Source: a bacterium (GTDB lineage Bacteria > Zixibacteria > MSB-5A5 > GN15 > FEB-12). Taken from it: a DNA stretch of 64,000 bases. Positions within the stretch are counted from its first letter, which is position 1. Each line of letters begins with the position of its first letter. Positions 37,094 through 46,414 of this stretch are shown here, piece after piece. A program made the position numbers and the translations under genes. The stretch lies in contig JAHLKV010000003.1 in NCBI GenBank assembly GCA_020444475.1, positions 553,384-617,383 on the forward strand, given 5' to 3'. Under the pieces are notes generated by a model. The model was given only the letters and a program-made list of their open reading frames with translations, had not been told where the DNA came from and ran no database searches.

Positions 37094-38608
37094 CTACAAG
37101 ACTGCAGTTGGTCGGAGATCGCGATCGGTCTGTTCGCCGAGTCGGACGGCGATCTCCGGAAGCACCTCGATATCTTCCCGTGACGTCCTGAAGTTGACGA
37201 TACAGAGTCGCATCAGGAATGTCCCGTCGATAACAGCGTTGGAAAGAAACGCTTCACCGCTCTTTTCCATGCGGAAGAGAAGGTCGCTGTTGAGCTCGTT
37301 GAGGTAGATTTCCACGTTTGGTTCGGCGAGCCTGTCCCGGAGATCGGCGGGGACGTATCGGAAGGTCGTGATGCTCAGTCCGTTCGTGAACGCCTGCAGA
37401 CGGTCGTGCGCTTTGACAAGATCGAAGAGGTGTTTTGCCAGCCGGATGTCTTCGCCGATCATCGACAGGTATCCTTCACGTCCTACCTGCTGGAGCGTGA
37501 GCCAGACTTTCAGGGCGCGGAAACCTCGCGAGTTCTGGGGGCTGAAATCGACCAAGTTGGTAGCCTCTTCGCCGAAATGGTAGTACGGTGGATGATACGA
37601 AAAGGCTGCCCGCAACTTCTCCGGATCGCGTACCAGCGCACAGCCGGCTTCGAGCGGCGCATAGAGCCATTTGTGGGGATCAACCGCAACCGAGTCAGCC
37701 TCGCGAATCCCCTGAATGTCTTCGGGCACGCCCGGAACATCGGTGACCACCGCACCGTAGGCGCCATCGACATGGAACCACAGTCCCTGTTCTCTGCACA
37801 ACGACGCCAGCGCGCCGAGAGGGTCGATCGCACCGGTGCTGACGGTTCCGGCGGAACCGATGACAAGGAACGGCCGGTGGCCGCTCTTTCGATCGAGATC
37901 GACCATGCGTCGCAACGCGTCGACATCCATGCGCTGGTCCCTTCCGGTCGGCACCCAGCGGATGGCATCGGTGCCGAGTCCGGTCAGGTCGGCCGCCTTC
38001 TGGACCCAGGTGTGGGTTTCTTTGGAAGCGTAGAGGGTGAGTTGTCCGGCCTGAGCTCCTCGCATGCCTTCGGCCCGGATATCCCAGCCCGCTTGTGCCA
38101 CCCGCGCCGCCATGAAGCCTGCGAAGTTGGCCATGTTACCGCCGCTTACCAATACACCGCCCGAATCGGCAGGAAAGCCGATCAGTTCTGCGATCCAGCG
38201 GACGGTCTGCAGTTCGATCTCGGTAGCGACCGGTGAGAGCTTCCACCCGCCCACGTTGGCGTTAACGGCCGACGCCAGCAAGTCACCAAGGATGCCGAGC
38301 GGCGCCGGCGACGATGTGATGTAGCCCCAGAAGCGCGGGTGGCCATTGAAAAGCGAGTGTTCGAAGAGCAGTTCGCGGGCGCGTCCGAGCAGGTCTGCAG
38401 GATCGCCGCCGTGCGAAGGCAGTTTCCTTTCAGAGTCGATCAGCGTGCGGACATCGCCCGGCGACAGGCTCGGCCCGACCGGACGGTCCCCCATCGTATC
38501 CAGAAGCTCGGCGATACGGTCAACGAGGTCGTGCCCCAGGGCGCGGAACTGGTCGGCCGATAAATCGATCGGTGCAGAGCGGCGAGTGCGCTGATTGGAT
38601 TTGCTCAT
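37094..38608 (-). CDS. Group II PLP-dependent decarboxylase / aspartate aminotransferase superfamily protein
   Basis: NGHPRFWGYITSSPAPLGILGDLLASAVNANVGGWKLSPVATEIE, FHVDGAYGA, VDPHKWLYAPLEAGCALV. Confidence 0.9.
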   Translation of the reverse strand: MSKSNQRTRRSAPIDLSADQFRALGHDLVDRIAELLDTMGDRPVGPSLSPGDVRTLIDSERKLPSHGGDPADLLGRARELLFEHSLFNGHPRFWGYITSSPAPLGILGDLLASAVNANVGGWKLSPVATEIELQTVRWIAELIGFPADSGGVLVSGGNMANFAGFMAARVAQAGWDIRAEGMRGAQAGQLTLYASKETHTWVQKAADLTGLGTDAIRWVPTGRDQRMDVDALRRMVDLDRKSGHRPFLVIGSAGTVSTGAIDPLGALASLCREQGLWFHVDGAYGAVVTDVPGVPEDIQGIREADSVAVDPHKWLYAPLEAGCALVRDPEKLRAAFSYHPPYYHFGEEATNLVDFSPQNSRGFRALKVWLTLQQVGREGYLSMIGEDIRLAKHLFDLVKAHDRLQAFTNGLSITTFRYVPADLRDRLAEPNVEIYLNELNSDLLFRMEKSGEAFLSNAVIDGTFLMRLCIVNFRTSREDIEVLPEIAVRLGEQTDRDLRPTAVL

Positions 38609-38653
38609 GCGATTCAATTACCCCTGATACGTGATGATGTAGATCGAGACAGG

Positions 38654-39475
38654 CTAGCGAAGTCCCTCGAACAGATCGGTCTCGACAGATCGTCCCCCGT
38701 TAACGGTACTGAAGACCCGATAGAATTCCTGCTCTCCCCAGATCGCAAGGAGGTCTTCCCTGCCGAGTTGATCAAGCTTCTGATATATGGTGAGCTGTGT
38801 CTTGTGACACTGAACGGCTTGCCAGACAGCGTCGAGATAGTCTGATGTTTCGACCCGGGTGGTAACTGCCCATTCGGGAAAGGGGGTCGCCCGGCGTTCG
38901 ACACCGTCGACGGTCGTCTTGAGGTCTTTGAACGCCCGCTGGCAGGTTCGCCAGGTCGACTCGGTCCAGGTCATGAAATAGAGCTTGGAGACGCGGTGGG
39001 CCGGCCGGTCGATTGGGAATGTCTCGACACCGGCGTAGGTCGAATCAGCGGCGGAAACGACTGCTGCTCCGGTGAACTGGCTGATCGCGATATGGTCCGG
39101 GTGACCATAGGCGCCGTCAGGAGCGAAAGTAACAACAACCTGCGGGCGATCGGCGCGGATACAGTCGACGATTCTGGCGACGGCTTCTTTCGGATCTGCC
39201 TTGTCGAGATCACCATCGAGGTAGTTGAGCAGGTGCAGCCGATCCACCCCGAGGATCTTGATCGCGTTACGAAGCTCCTGCTCGCGAACGTTCCCGATGG
39301 TAGCCATACTGGGGCGGTCGGTGTCATCGAAGAATCTTCCGCGCTCACCACGAGTTGCAGTGACGACCGAGAGTACGACGCCTTCCTCATGGTACCGGGC
39401 CAGGGTCGCACCCATGCCGAGCGATTCATCATCGGGGTGGGCCAGAACGCACATAAGTCGTAGAGAGTCAGACAT
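38654..39475 (-). CDS. PIG-L family deacetylase
   Basis: MCVLAHPDDESLGMGATLARYHEEGVVLSVVTATRGERG, TFAPDGAYGHPDHIAISQFT; ATG at 39475. Confidence 0.9.
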   Translation of the reverse strand: MSDSLRLMCVLAHPDDESLGMGATLARYHEEGVVLSVVTATRGERGRFFDDTDRPSMATIGNVREQELRNAIKILGVDRLHLLNYLDGDLDKADPKEAVARIVDCIRADRPQVVVTFAPDGAYGHPDHIAISQFTGAAVVSAADSTYAGVETFPIDRPAHRVSKLYFMTWTESTWRTCQRAFKDLKTTVDGVERRATPFPEWAVTTRVETSDYLDAVWQAVQCHKTQLTIYQKLDQLGREDLLAIWGEQEFYRVFSTVNGGRSVETDLFEGLR

Positions 39476-39820
39476 GGCAGTACAAACGTCGCTTCCCGCG
39501 GATTGTTGCGAAATCATCGTGGACTTCGTGAATCTACATAGCGATGAGCGTTGGCGCCACCGATTTCCGGTCGGGGTCATCCGAATATACGTTTTGGCTG
39601 TCGCCAGGTAAGGGAAGCGGTTGTCTCCGGAGACGGTAATCTCCCATGCACAAGCAGGTTAGTCGAAGTATCACGGATACGCCGCAATAGGAAGAAACTG
39701 CCCGGCTGTACTTATTTGGAGCTATTCTGCGCGGGGTGGTTCATTCGACTCAAAACGGTTTGGGCCGGCGCCGATATTCGGAACACGACTATTCAGGCAC
39801 GAATTTTCACGGGAGGTTCC

Positions 39821-40384
39821 ATGCACACTGACTTTCAAGCGCCGGTGAAGACCCCGGCGCCACCTTCTCCGGGGGCCCGCCCCTTACCCGGTTCGCAGCC
39901 CATGCCGACCTCGAGCGCGTACCAGCCGACCGCCGAGGATATGCAGAAGCAAATGCATCTTCGCAGATTACAGGCTGATCAGAACCTTCCCCTGGGTGCG
40001 ATCGCCGGACTCGCGGGGGCGATCGCCGGATCGATCGTCTGGGCGCTCATCACCCATTGGACCGGCTATCAGATCGGCTGGATGGCGGTCGGGGTCGGTT
40101 ATCTGGTGGGACAGGCAATGCGCCACGTCGGCAAGGGAGTTGACAAGAAGTTTGGTCTGGCGGGCGCCGGACTGGCCCTGTTCGGCTGTGTGCTCGGAAA
40201 CATACTGACGGCCTGTATCGAGATTGCAGCGTATGAGGGGATGGGCTTTTTTGAACTCGTCGGTTCGCTTGATGCCCTGTCAATCGTCGGGATCCTGTTC
40301 CTGACCTTCCACCCGATGGATCTACTTTTCTACGGGCTGGCGGTCTGGACCGGCTACAAGTACTCGTTCACGGAACCATCGTAG
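39821..40384 (+). CDS. Small integral membrane protein with proline-rich N-terminus
   Basis: ATG at 39821 after gggaggttcc SD; LPLGAIAGLAGAIAGSIVWALITHWTGYQIGWMAVGVGYLVGQAMRHVGKGVDKKFGLAGAGLALFGCVLGNI. Confidence 0.75.
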   Translation: MHTDFQAPVKTPAPPSPGARPLPGSQPMPTSSAYQPTAEDMQKQMHLRRLQADQNLPLGAIAGLAGAIAGSIVWALITHWTGYQIGWMAVGVGYLVGQAMRHVGKGVDKKFGLAGAGLALFGCVLGNILTACIEIAAYEGMGFFELVGSLDALSIVGILFLTFHPMDLLFYGLAVWTGYKYSFTEPS

Positions 40385-40405
40385 TCGGGTGAGACCTTTG
40401 GGAAG

Positions 40406-40437
40406 ACACCGGTGCCCTCTGGCGCCGGTGTTTTTTT
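40406..40437 (+). terminator. Rho-independent terminator
   Basis: ACACCGGTGCC-ctct-GGCGCCGGTGT followed by T-run. Confidence 0.9.
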
Positions 40438-40540
40438 GTGATTTCGTCAGCAGCTGACGGAAACGCACACTCTGCGATTGACGATTGAGGCACAGGACGC
40501 ATATTCCCGTTAGAGCTACTTCTATGTGAGGACCGCATCT

Positions 40541-41662
40541 ATGCGTCTATTGCCGCTTCTTCTCGCCCCCGCCTTAGTCTTCGTAAGTCCGCACGCGGAG
40601 GCTGCATCTCAGGTGTTCGACGACTCCGGCTGGACGGTTCTGTACCACGAGGGATTCGACTCTACCTTCGAGGCGCAGAACGGACAGACGTTCGGACAGG
40701 CAGGATGGCTGCTTTTCGACATTCACAACGGTGCAGGCATCACGATCGCCGACGGCTACGCTCAGATCGAAGCGGAGGATTTTTGGCATGCCGCGCTTAT
40801 CCGCAGTACCCATGTGCTTCCCGAAGAATACCGCATACGGACGAAGGTCGGCTATATCGAATATGATCTTGCCAATTACGAGCAGGCCGACTACGATAAT
40901 CCCGCCTTCAACGATCATGGCGGCTATTACGAAAACGGAATGTACTTCCTGACGATTACGAACGATACGTGTGTCGGTGACGAGTGCGCTGAAGAGTGGT
41001 GGCACTATCACCGCAAGATGGTGATCGATGTCGACAACCACCTCAACTATGGCGGCGGCGGTGAAACATTCCATCCGATCTTCATGGTCTATATGGATCC
41101 GGCGGTAAACTCCGGTGGGAATCTGCTTCGTACATGGAATGGTGCGGTCTGGGACTCCTCGGCCTGGAACTGGAATGTTGCCCACACCTACGACTATGAC
41201 ACGTGGTACTACGCCGAGTTATCGAAACGCGACGGCCACCTGACGCTTCGACTGTACGATGCCAACGGCGTCGTGATCGAAAACCCGCCGCCAATAGCGT
41301 TTGAGCACGTCTTTGCAATCGACGATTCCCTGGAATTTCTCTATGTCGGTGAGCCGCACACCGATGATTACGAGGGGCGGGTTCGTATCGATGACATCAC
41401 CCTGTTGATACCGGCGACCGGCTGTTGCTCCGGATTGACCGGCAACGTGGACAGCGATGCCGGCGGTGATGTGGACCTGTCGGATCTGATCTACCTGGTC
41501 AACTATATTTTCCTCGGAGGGCCGACTCCCCTCTGTATGCCGGCGGCCAATGTAAACGGCGATGGTGGGTGTACGCTGGATTTGTCTGATTTGATCTATC
41601 TGGTGAACTACGTTTTTCTCGGAGGGCCGGCGCCTGCGGCGTGTCTGTCGGCGTGTGAGTGA
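40541..41662 (+). CDS. Secreted protein with lectin/LamG-like N-terminal region and C-terminal dockerin-like repeats
   Basis: Signal peptide MRLLPLLLAPALVFVSPHAEA; VDLSDLIYLVNYIFLGGPTP and LDLSDLIYLVNYVFLGGPAP repeats. Confidence 0.8.
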   Translation: MRLLPLLLAPALVFVSPHAEAASQVFDDSGWTVLYHEGFDSTFEAQNGQTFGQAGWLLFDIHNGAGITIADGYAQIEAEDFWHAALIRSTHVLPEEYRIRTKVGYIEYDLANYEQADYDNPAFNDHGGYYENGMYFLTITNDTCVGDECAEEWWHYHRKMVIDVDNHLNYGGGGETFHPIFMVYMDPAVNSGGNLLRTWNGAVWDSSAWNWNVAHTYDYDTWYYAELSKRDGHLTLRLYDANGVVIENPPPIAFEHVFAIDDSLEFLYVGEPHTDDYEGRVRIDDITLLIPATGCCSGLTGNVDSDAGGDVDLSDLIYLVNYIFLGGPTPLCMPAANVNGDGGCTLDLSDLIYLVNYVFLGGPAPAACLSACE

Positions 41663-41690
41663 GGATCAGCAAAACCACATAGGGGATAAG

Positions 41691-41720
41691 AAAAGGCTCA
41701 CCTTACCGGCGAGCCTTTTT
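41691..41720. terminator. Bidirectional terminator between convergent genes
   Basis: AAAAGGCTC / GAGCCTTTT arms with A- and T-tracts. Confidence 0.85.
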
Positions 41721-41750
41721 CTGTGCCGTTAGATTTTCTGTGCCGCCAGA

Positions 41751-42626
41751 CTACATGTCCATTTCACCCGTATACGCATCGGTGTGTTTCGGGTCGACTC
41801 TGAGTCTGTACAGCGATGCCCAGGCTAACATACCGTCCTCGGCGTACGGGGCGGCCTCTTCCGCGTACACCAGGCCGACATTCTCGGTACCATAGAGCCA
41901 GTAGTAGGTCCAGGCGCCGTGGTTCAGATCCGGGGCGTCATAGGAGTTCTTTCGATTCGACGCCGTCGCCATAAACGTGCCGTCGACAACATCCGCATGG
42001 AAGTCACCGATCACACAGGCGTCGAGCGTAACCAGCTTCTTGGTGCAATTGACGGCGTTGAAGTAAGACATCACATAACCGTGCGTGATGTAGTACAGGT
42101 CGGCCGAAATGATTGCGGAGCCGGCAGTAGATCGCATGCCGTGACCTGAATAGCAGAATGCAACTTCATCACCCGGGTCAGCATTGTCAATCAGCCACTG
42201 AAGCCCAGCCACGATGTTGTCTGCAGTCGCCGCCATATCGAGGTCCATCCGACAGGTGAACCCTTCGCCGATCAACCACGACCGCATCGCCTGCGCATCG
42301 TCATCGCAGAACTGGAGATCGTTGGCGGTCCCTTCGTAGTCCGAAATCCCCACGATGTAGGCGTACTTGTGGGGCGGATTCGGATTGGGATCACCGGTAG
42401 TGGTATCATCGGGAGGCGGAGGCGGCGGTTTCTTGTACACCGCGTTGTTCGCCGTCACCAGGGTGAAGTCAGCAACCACTTCAGGGGGTCGCGTTTCAAC
42501 GAACTGCGGGCGCTGGACCAGCGTGATGGAGTGGTCAACGTCCGACTGGGTCGGTGGCGCCTCACTACAACTCAGGACGAGCAGCAGTGCACCGACAGTG
42601 AGCGCTAGCGCAAGGAAGGTTCTCAT
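41751..42626 (-). CDS. Caspase-like (C14) secreted lipoprotein
   Basis: Lipobox LLVLSC; KYAYIVGISDYEGTANDLQFCDDDAQAMRSWL, EVAFCYSGHGM (catalytic His) and KKLVTLDACVIGDF (catalytic Cys). Confidence 0.8.
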   Translation of the reverse strand: MRTFLALALTVGALLLVLSCSEAPPTQSDVDHSITLVQRPQFVETRPPEVVADFTLVTANNAVYKKPPPPPPDDTTTGDPNPNPPHKYAYIVGISDYEGTANDLQFCDDDAQAMRSWLIGEGFTCRMDLDMAATADNIVAGLQWLIDNADPGDEVAFCYSGHGMRSTAGSAIISADLYYITHGYVMSYFNAVNCTKKLVTLDACVIGDFHADVVDGTFMATASNRKNSYDAPDLNHGAWTYYWLYGTENVGLVYAEEAAPYAEDGMLAWASLYRLRVDPKHTDAYTGEMDM

Positions 42627-42708
42627 GATGTCCTCCAGTGAGGGTTGGAAGGATCGACTAATGAGGCCACCTGCAAGATGCTACAGTCCGACCAATCCGA
42701 CAAGAAAA

Positions 42709-42750
42709 AACGCCTCAATAACGGACAATAATGACCATTATTGAGGCGTT
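42709..42750 (-). terminator. Terminator of the aminotransferase gene, with alternative internal hairpin
   Basis: AACGCCTCAATAA / TTATTGAGGCGTT 13-bp perfect arms with T-run on the minus strand; internal CAATAATG-ac-CATTATTG is an alternative pairing. Confidence 0.75.
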
Positions 42751-42783
42751 GTCGATGTAATCGCACGCGATGGCGCCAAGCCA

Positions 42784-44019
42784 CTACGATCGGTGTGCGG
42801 AAGTCACTTCCTCGTGGATGCGGGACTCGACAACCTCGGCGAGGCTCCTGATGCCGCGGTCGATTTCCTCGACGGTCGGGTACGAGTAGTTCAGGCGGAT
42901 CTCGTTGCGCCCGGAGCCGTCGGAGTAGAAACAACTCCCGATCACATAGGCGACTTTCTTCTCGACGGCGTCGTAGAGCATCTCGGTGGTGTCGATACAT
43001 TCCGGGAGGCGGAGCCAGAGGAACATGCCACCTTCGGGGTGTGACCAGGAGAGCCCGTCAGCGTCGGGCATGTACCGGTCCAGTGCATCGAGCATAGCTT
43101 TCGCCTTTTTGGCGTACAACTGCTTGCTGATCTCGATCTGTCGCTCGATTGAGCCGTCCTGGAACAAGCAGGCTGTCATGATCGATGTAAATGCGGAGGT
43201 GCAGAGGTCGGTCCCCTGCTTGGCCATGATTAACTTCTCAAGCACTTCAGGGGGCGCAGTGATCCAGCCGATACGGAAGCCGGGACTGAAGAACTTGGAG
43301 AGCGTCTTCATCTGAATCACGCGACCGTCGGGGTCCAGCGAGCGCAGCGATGGTATGAGGTCACCCTCGAATCGAAGCTCACGGTAGGGGCTGTCCTCGA
43401 CAACGATCAGATCATAGGCAGCGGCTATCGCGAGGACTTGTTTGCGGCGCTTGAGTGAGAGATTGATCCCCGATGGGTTCTGGAAGTCCGGGATGAGATA
43501 GATGAAGCGGGGGCGGTTGCCGCGGTGAATCAAGTCATCGATCTTGTCTTTGAGTCGATCCGGAATGATGCCGTCGTTGTCCATCGCCACACCGTGCAGG
43601 TCGGCACCGAACTGCCTGAAGCTCTGGATGGCGCCCACATAGCTGGGACGTTCGACTATCACGGCTGAACCGGGATCGACGAAGATCTTGGCAAGAAGAT
43701 CGAGCCCCTGTTGTGATGAAGCGACTGAGAAGATCTCGTTGGGACGCACCTTCTCCCCCTGGCGGTTCATGAACGCCGCCACCTGCTCGCAGAAAAACGG
43801 CTCCCCCTCGGTAGGGCTGTACTGCAGCGACTGACGGCCGAACTCTTCGACCGCGCGGATAGACGCTTTCTTGACCGGTTCGTAAGGGAAGATAGAGGGA
43901 TCCGGAAGGCCTCCCCCGAATGATATCGTTCCCGGCATGCGGGTGAGTTTGAGCAACTCGCGGATTTCGGTTCGGCGAAGGCGATTCGCCAGCGATGAAA
44001 ACTGTATAGTGGACATCAT
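42784..44019 (-). CDS. PLP-dependent aminotransferase (2-aminoadipate/aromatic, LysN-like)
   Basis: PGTISFGGGLPDPSIFPYEPVKKA, SSQQGLDLLAKIFVDPGS, VVEDSPYRELRFEG, QMKTLSKFFSPGFRIGWI. Confidence 0.88.
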   Translation of the reverse strand: MMSTIQFSSLANRLRRTEIRELLKLTRMPGTISFGGGLPDPSIFPYEPVKKASIRAVEEFGRQSLQYSPTEGEPFFCEQVAAFMNRQGEKVRPNEIFSVASSQQGLDLLAKIFVDPGSAVIVERPSYVGAIQSFRQFGADLHGVAMDNDGIIPDRLKDKIDDLIHRGNRPRFIYLIPDFQNPSGINLSLKRRKQVLAIAAAYDLIVVEDSPYRELRFEGDLIPSLRSLDPDGRVIQMKTLSKFFSPGFRIGWITAPPEVLEKLIMAKQGTDLCTSAFTSIMTACLFQDGSIERQIEISKQLYAKKAKAMLDALDRYMPDADGLSWSHPEGGMFLWLRLPECIDTTEMLYDAVEKKVAYVIGSCFYSDGSGRNEIRLNYSYPTVEEIDRGIRSLAEVVESRIHEEVTSAHRS

Positions 44020-44051
44020 GACCTCCTGTGAATTGATTCCCGGCGGAATCT

Positions 44052-44093
44052 TTTGTCTTGACGACACGTATATGATACATATAATAAGACAAA
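44052..44093. promoter_or_regulatory. Inverted repeats in the divergent aminotransferase/MocR intergenic region
   Basis: TTTGTCTT (44052-44059) / AAGACAAA (44086-44093) surrounding TATATG-ATA-CATATA (44069-44083). Confidence 0.45.
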
Positions 44094-44107
44094 GATGTTA
44101 CAAATGA

Positions 44108-44124
44108 ATTGTCATAGTGACAAT
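44108..44124. promoter_or_regulatory. Perfect palindrome ATTGTCA-TAG-TGACAAT, candidate MocR operator
   Basis: 17-bp perfect inverted repeat in the divergent intergenic region. Confidence 0.55.
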
Positions 44125-44196
44125 AAAATTGAATGGCCTGTTGCCGTGATTGCGGTGCACTGTTAAGTAACTTTATACCATAAGATTGACTGCGCT

Positions 44197-45579
44197 ATGA
44201 AAGTCTGGAAGCCGGATATCGAGAGGCACAATCAGCCGTTGTACCTGGCTCTGATCAGTGCCCTGCAGGCCGACATCGATTGCGGTTCGTTGGCGGTCCA
44301 AGACCGGCTCCCCACCCAGCGGGAGTTGGCCGACTCGCTGGGGATTGCGATCGGGACGGTGACGCGCGCGTACGCCGAGGCTGAGCGGCGGGGGTTGATT
44401 CATTCCGAGGGTCGCCGCGGGACATTTGTCGGCGGGATGCAGACCAGCCGCTCAATGTTGGCGTCGCTGGTGAAAGAACGGCCCGATGCCATCGATCTGA
44501 GCAAGAACCACCCATCGTACGACCTTGACCCCGATCTCGCGGCGGCGTTGAAGGAGCTCAGCCGGGCTTCCGATATCCATCGCCTGCTCGAATATCCATC
44601 GACAGCGGGCATGACACATCACCGGGAAGCGGGTGCGCGGTGGCTTGGTGAGCTTGGCATGAAAGCCGATCCCGACTCGGTGTTTATCACGGCCGGCGCC
44701 CAGCATGCGTTGTCGGTGATTCTCGGCGCGGAAATGCATCGGGGCGAGACGATTTGCACCGACAATTTCACTTATCTCGGCATGCGGGCAATCGCCCAGC
44801 AGCAGGATCTCAACATGATCGGGTTGGAGGTTGACGAGGTCGGGATTATGCCGGACTCGTTTGAGGCGGCCTGTCGGCACCACCGGGTGCGCGTGCTTTA
44901 CTGTATGCCGACTATCAGCAATCCGACCAATCGCACGATGACTGTCCTGCGACGCGAGGAAATCGCAGGTATCGCCGCCAAGTACGGTGTGACGGTGATC
45001 GAGGATGAGATAATGCGACCGCTGGTGCCGGAGCAGTCGGGGTTCATTGCGGAACTGCTTCCCGATCAGACCTATCTCGTGGTGTCAACCTCGAAGGCGC
45101 TCGCGGCGGGGCTTCGGGTTGGTGTGGTGCGGGCGCCCGATGCCGCCCGACAGCGGATGGTAGAAAGCCTGACGGCGTCGTGTATATGTCTGCCGCCGCT
45201 GATGATCGAGTTGTTTGCACGCTGGCTCGACGATGGCACGGTGAGAGATGTCGTGACGCAAAGACGGCAGGATATCGCACGAAGGCAGAAGCTGGTTGAT
45301 CCACTGCTCGACGGCTTTGTGTGTCACCGCCATCCCTGCAGCTATCACTGCTGGCTGGAACTGCCGGACGGTTGGACCAGCGTGCGTCTGGCTATGGAGA
45401 CACAGGCGCAGGGGGTGGTGGTTTCTCCGGGCGAGGTATTTGCGACGGAGAGTCATCCGGCTTACGAAGCGGTCAGGATTTCCGTGGTCTCGCCGTCGGC
45501 TGCCGAATTAGAGCAGGCCCTGGGTATCATAACGGGTCTGCTTCGCGGAACGATCACACCGAGGTTACCGACCGTGTGA
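44197..45579 (+). CDS. MocR/PdxR-type GntR-aminotransferase regulator
   Basis: QDRLPTQRELADSLGIAIGTVTRAYAEAERRGLIHSEGRRGTFVG wHTH plus aminotransferase domain with VVSTSKALAAGLRVGVV. Confidence 0.92.
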   Translation: MKVWKPDIERHNQPLYLALISALQADIDCGSLAVQDRLPTQRELADSLGIAIGTVTRAYAEAERRGLIHSEGRRGTFVGGMQTSRSMLASLVKERPDAIDLSKNHPSYDLDPDLAAALKELSRASDIHRLLEYPSTAGMTHHREAGARWLGELGMKADPDSVFITAGAQHALSVILGAEMHRGETICTDNFTYLGMRAIAQQQDLNMIGLEVDEVGIMPDSFEAACRHHRVRVLYCMPTISNPTNRTMTVLRREEIAGIAAKYGVTVIEDEIMRPLVPEQSGFIAELLPDQTYLVVSTSKALAAGLRVGVVRAPDAARQRMVESLTASCICLPPLMIELFARWLDDGTVRDVVTQRRQDIARRQKLVDPLLDGFVCHRHPCSYHCWLELPDGWTSVRLAMETQAQGVVVSPGEVFATESHPAYEAVRISVVSPSAAELEQALGIITGLLRGTITPRLPTV

Positions 45580-45600
45580 GTGGAGAAAGAAATCCGATAC

Positions 45601-46275
45601 TCAGACATAAATTTCGCAGAAAAGGCTCGATGAGTCTATTTCAGAGATCTTCCCCTTGAGCTGCAAGCGATTCAGCAGCGATTGGAATTCTTCTCGGTTT
45701 ACTGTCGAGGCGTGAAACCCGTCGGTACACCATATCTCCCCCGGTCTGGTGCGGGTGTAGTCGATCGGCCCGAGCAGACCCTGTTCCACCTGGCGTTCAA
45801 ACCAGTCAAGTCGGTGACCCCAGAACGAGTCCGTATAGCTGCTGAACAGCAGCAAACCGCCCGGCAGCGTCACCCGGGCCGCTTCGCGGATGAGATCTTC
45901 CCGGTCTACATTGAAGGCGGAGATACCGTTCTGAATACAGACGACGATATCGAATGCGTTGTCGGCGAATGCCAGATGTGAAGCATCCATGCAGGCCAGT
46001 GCGAGGTTCATTCTCGGTGGACACCATCTACGCGCCTCGCGCAGGCTGGCTTCCGAGGAGTCGATGCCTACGGCGTAGGCCGAAGATTCAGCAAGTCTGC
46101 CGAGGATCCTGCCGTAGCCGCAGCCGAGTTCAAGCACCAGGTCGTCCCGGGAGATTCTCGAGCAGACGTGTTGGGCTTCCGCTTCGAGATACTGCCGAAC
46201 TCTCGGCGGGGCGGATTCATAGACCTGGCGCAGCTTTGAGGCGGCCAGCTTTTCTTTGTAGTAACTTTGATTCAC
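45601..46275 (-). CDS. Class I SAM-dependent methyltransferase
   Basis: DDLVLELGCGYGRILGRLAESSAYAVGIDSSEASLREARRW, FADNAFDIVVCIQNGISAF. Confidence 0.88.
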   Translation of the reverse strand: MNQSYYKEKLAASKLRQVYESAPPRVRQYLEAEAQHVCSRISRDDLVLELGCGYGRILGRLAESSAYAVGIDSSEASLREARRWCPPRMNLALACMDASHLAFADNAFDIVVCIQNGISAFNVDREDLIREAARVTLPGGLLLFSSYTDSFWGHRLDWFERQVEQGLLGPIDYTRTRPGEIWCTDGFHASTVNREEFQSLLNRLQLKGKISEIDSSSLFCEIYV

Positions 46276-46362
46276 GACGTGCTTTCGTTTTGAGGCTGCC
46301 GAGCGATACGGGATATCGACACCTGTTGAACATAGCCGCCAGTGACTTAGTTTCGATAATAA

Positions 46363-46390
46363 AAAAGGCGGGCCAGACGGCCCGCCTTTT
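46363..46390. terminator. Intrinsic terminator
   Basis: AAAAGGCGGGCC-agac-GGCCCGCCTTTT perfect 12-bp arms. Confidence 0.88.
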
Positions 46391-46414
46391 GGATTGGCTG
46401 GCTAGATCATAGTT

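Noticed and set aside
36756-37307. 183-aa plus-strand ORF
   Set aside because: Overlaps the 3' end of the PLP decarboxylase on the other strand; no motifs, no SD.
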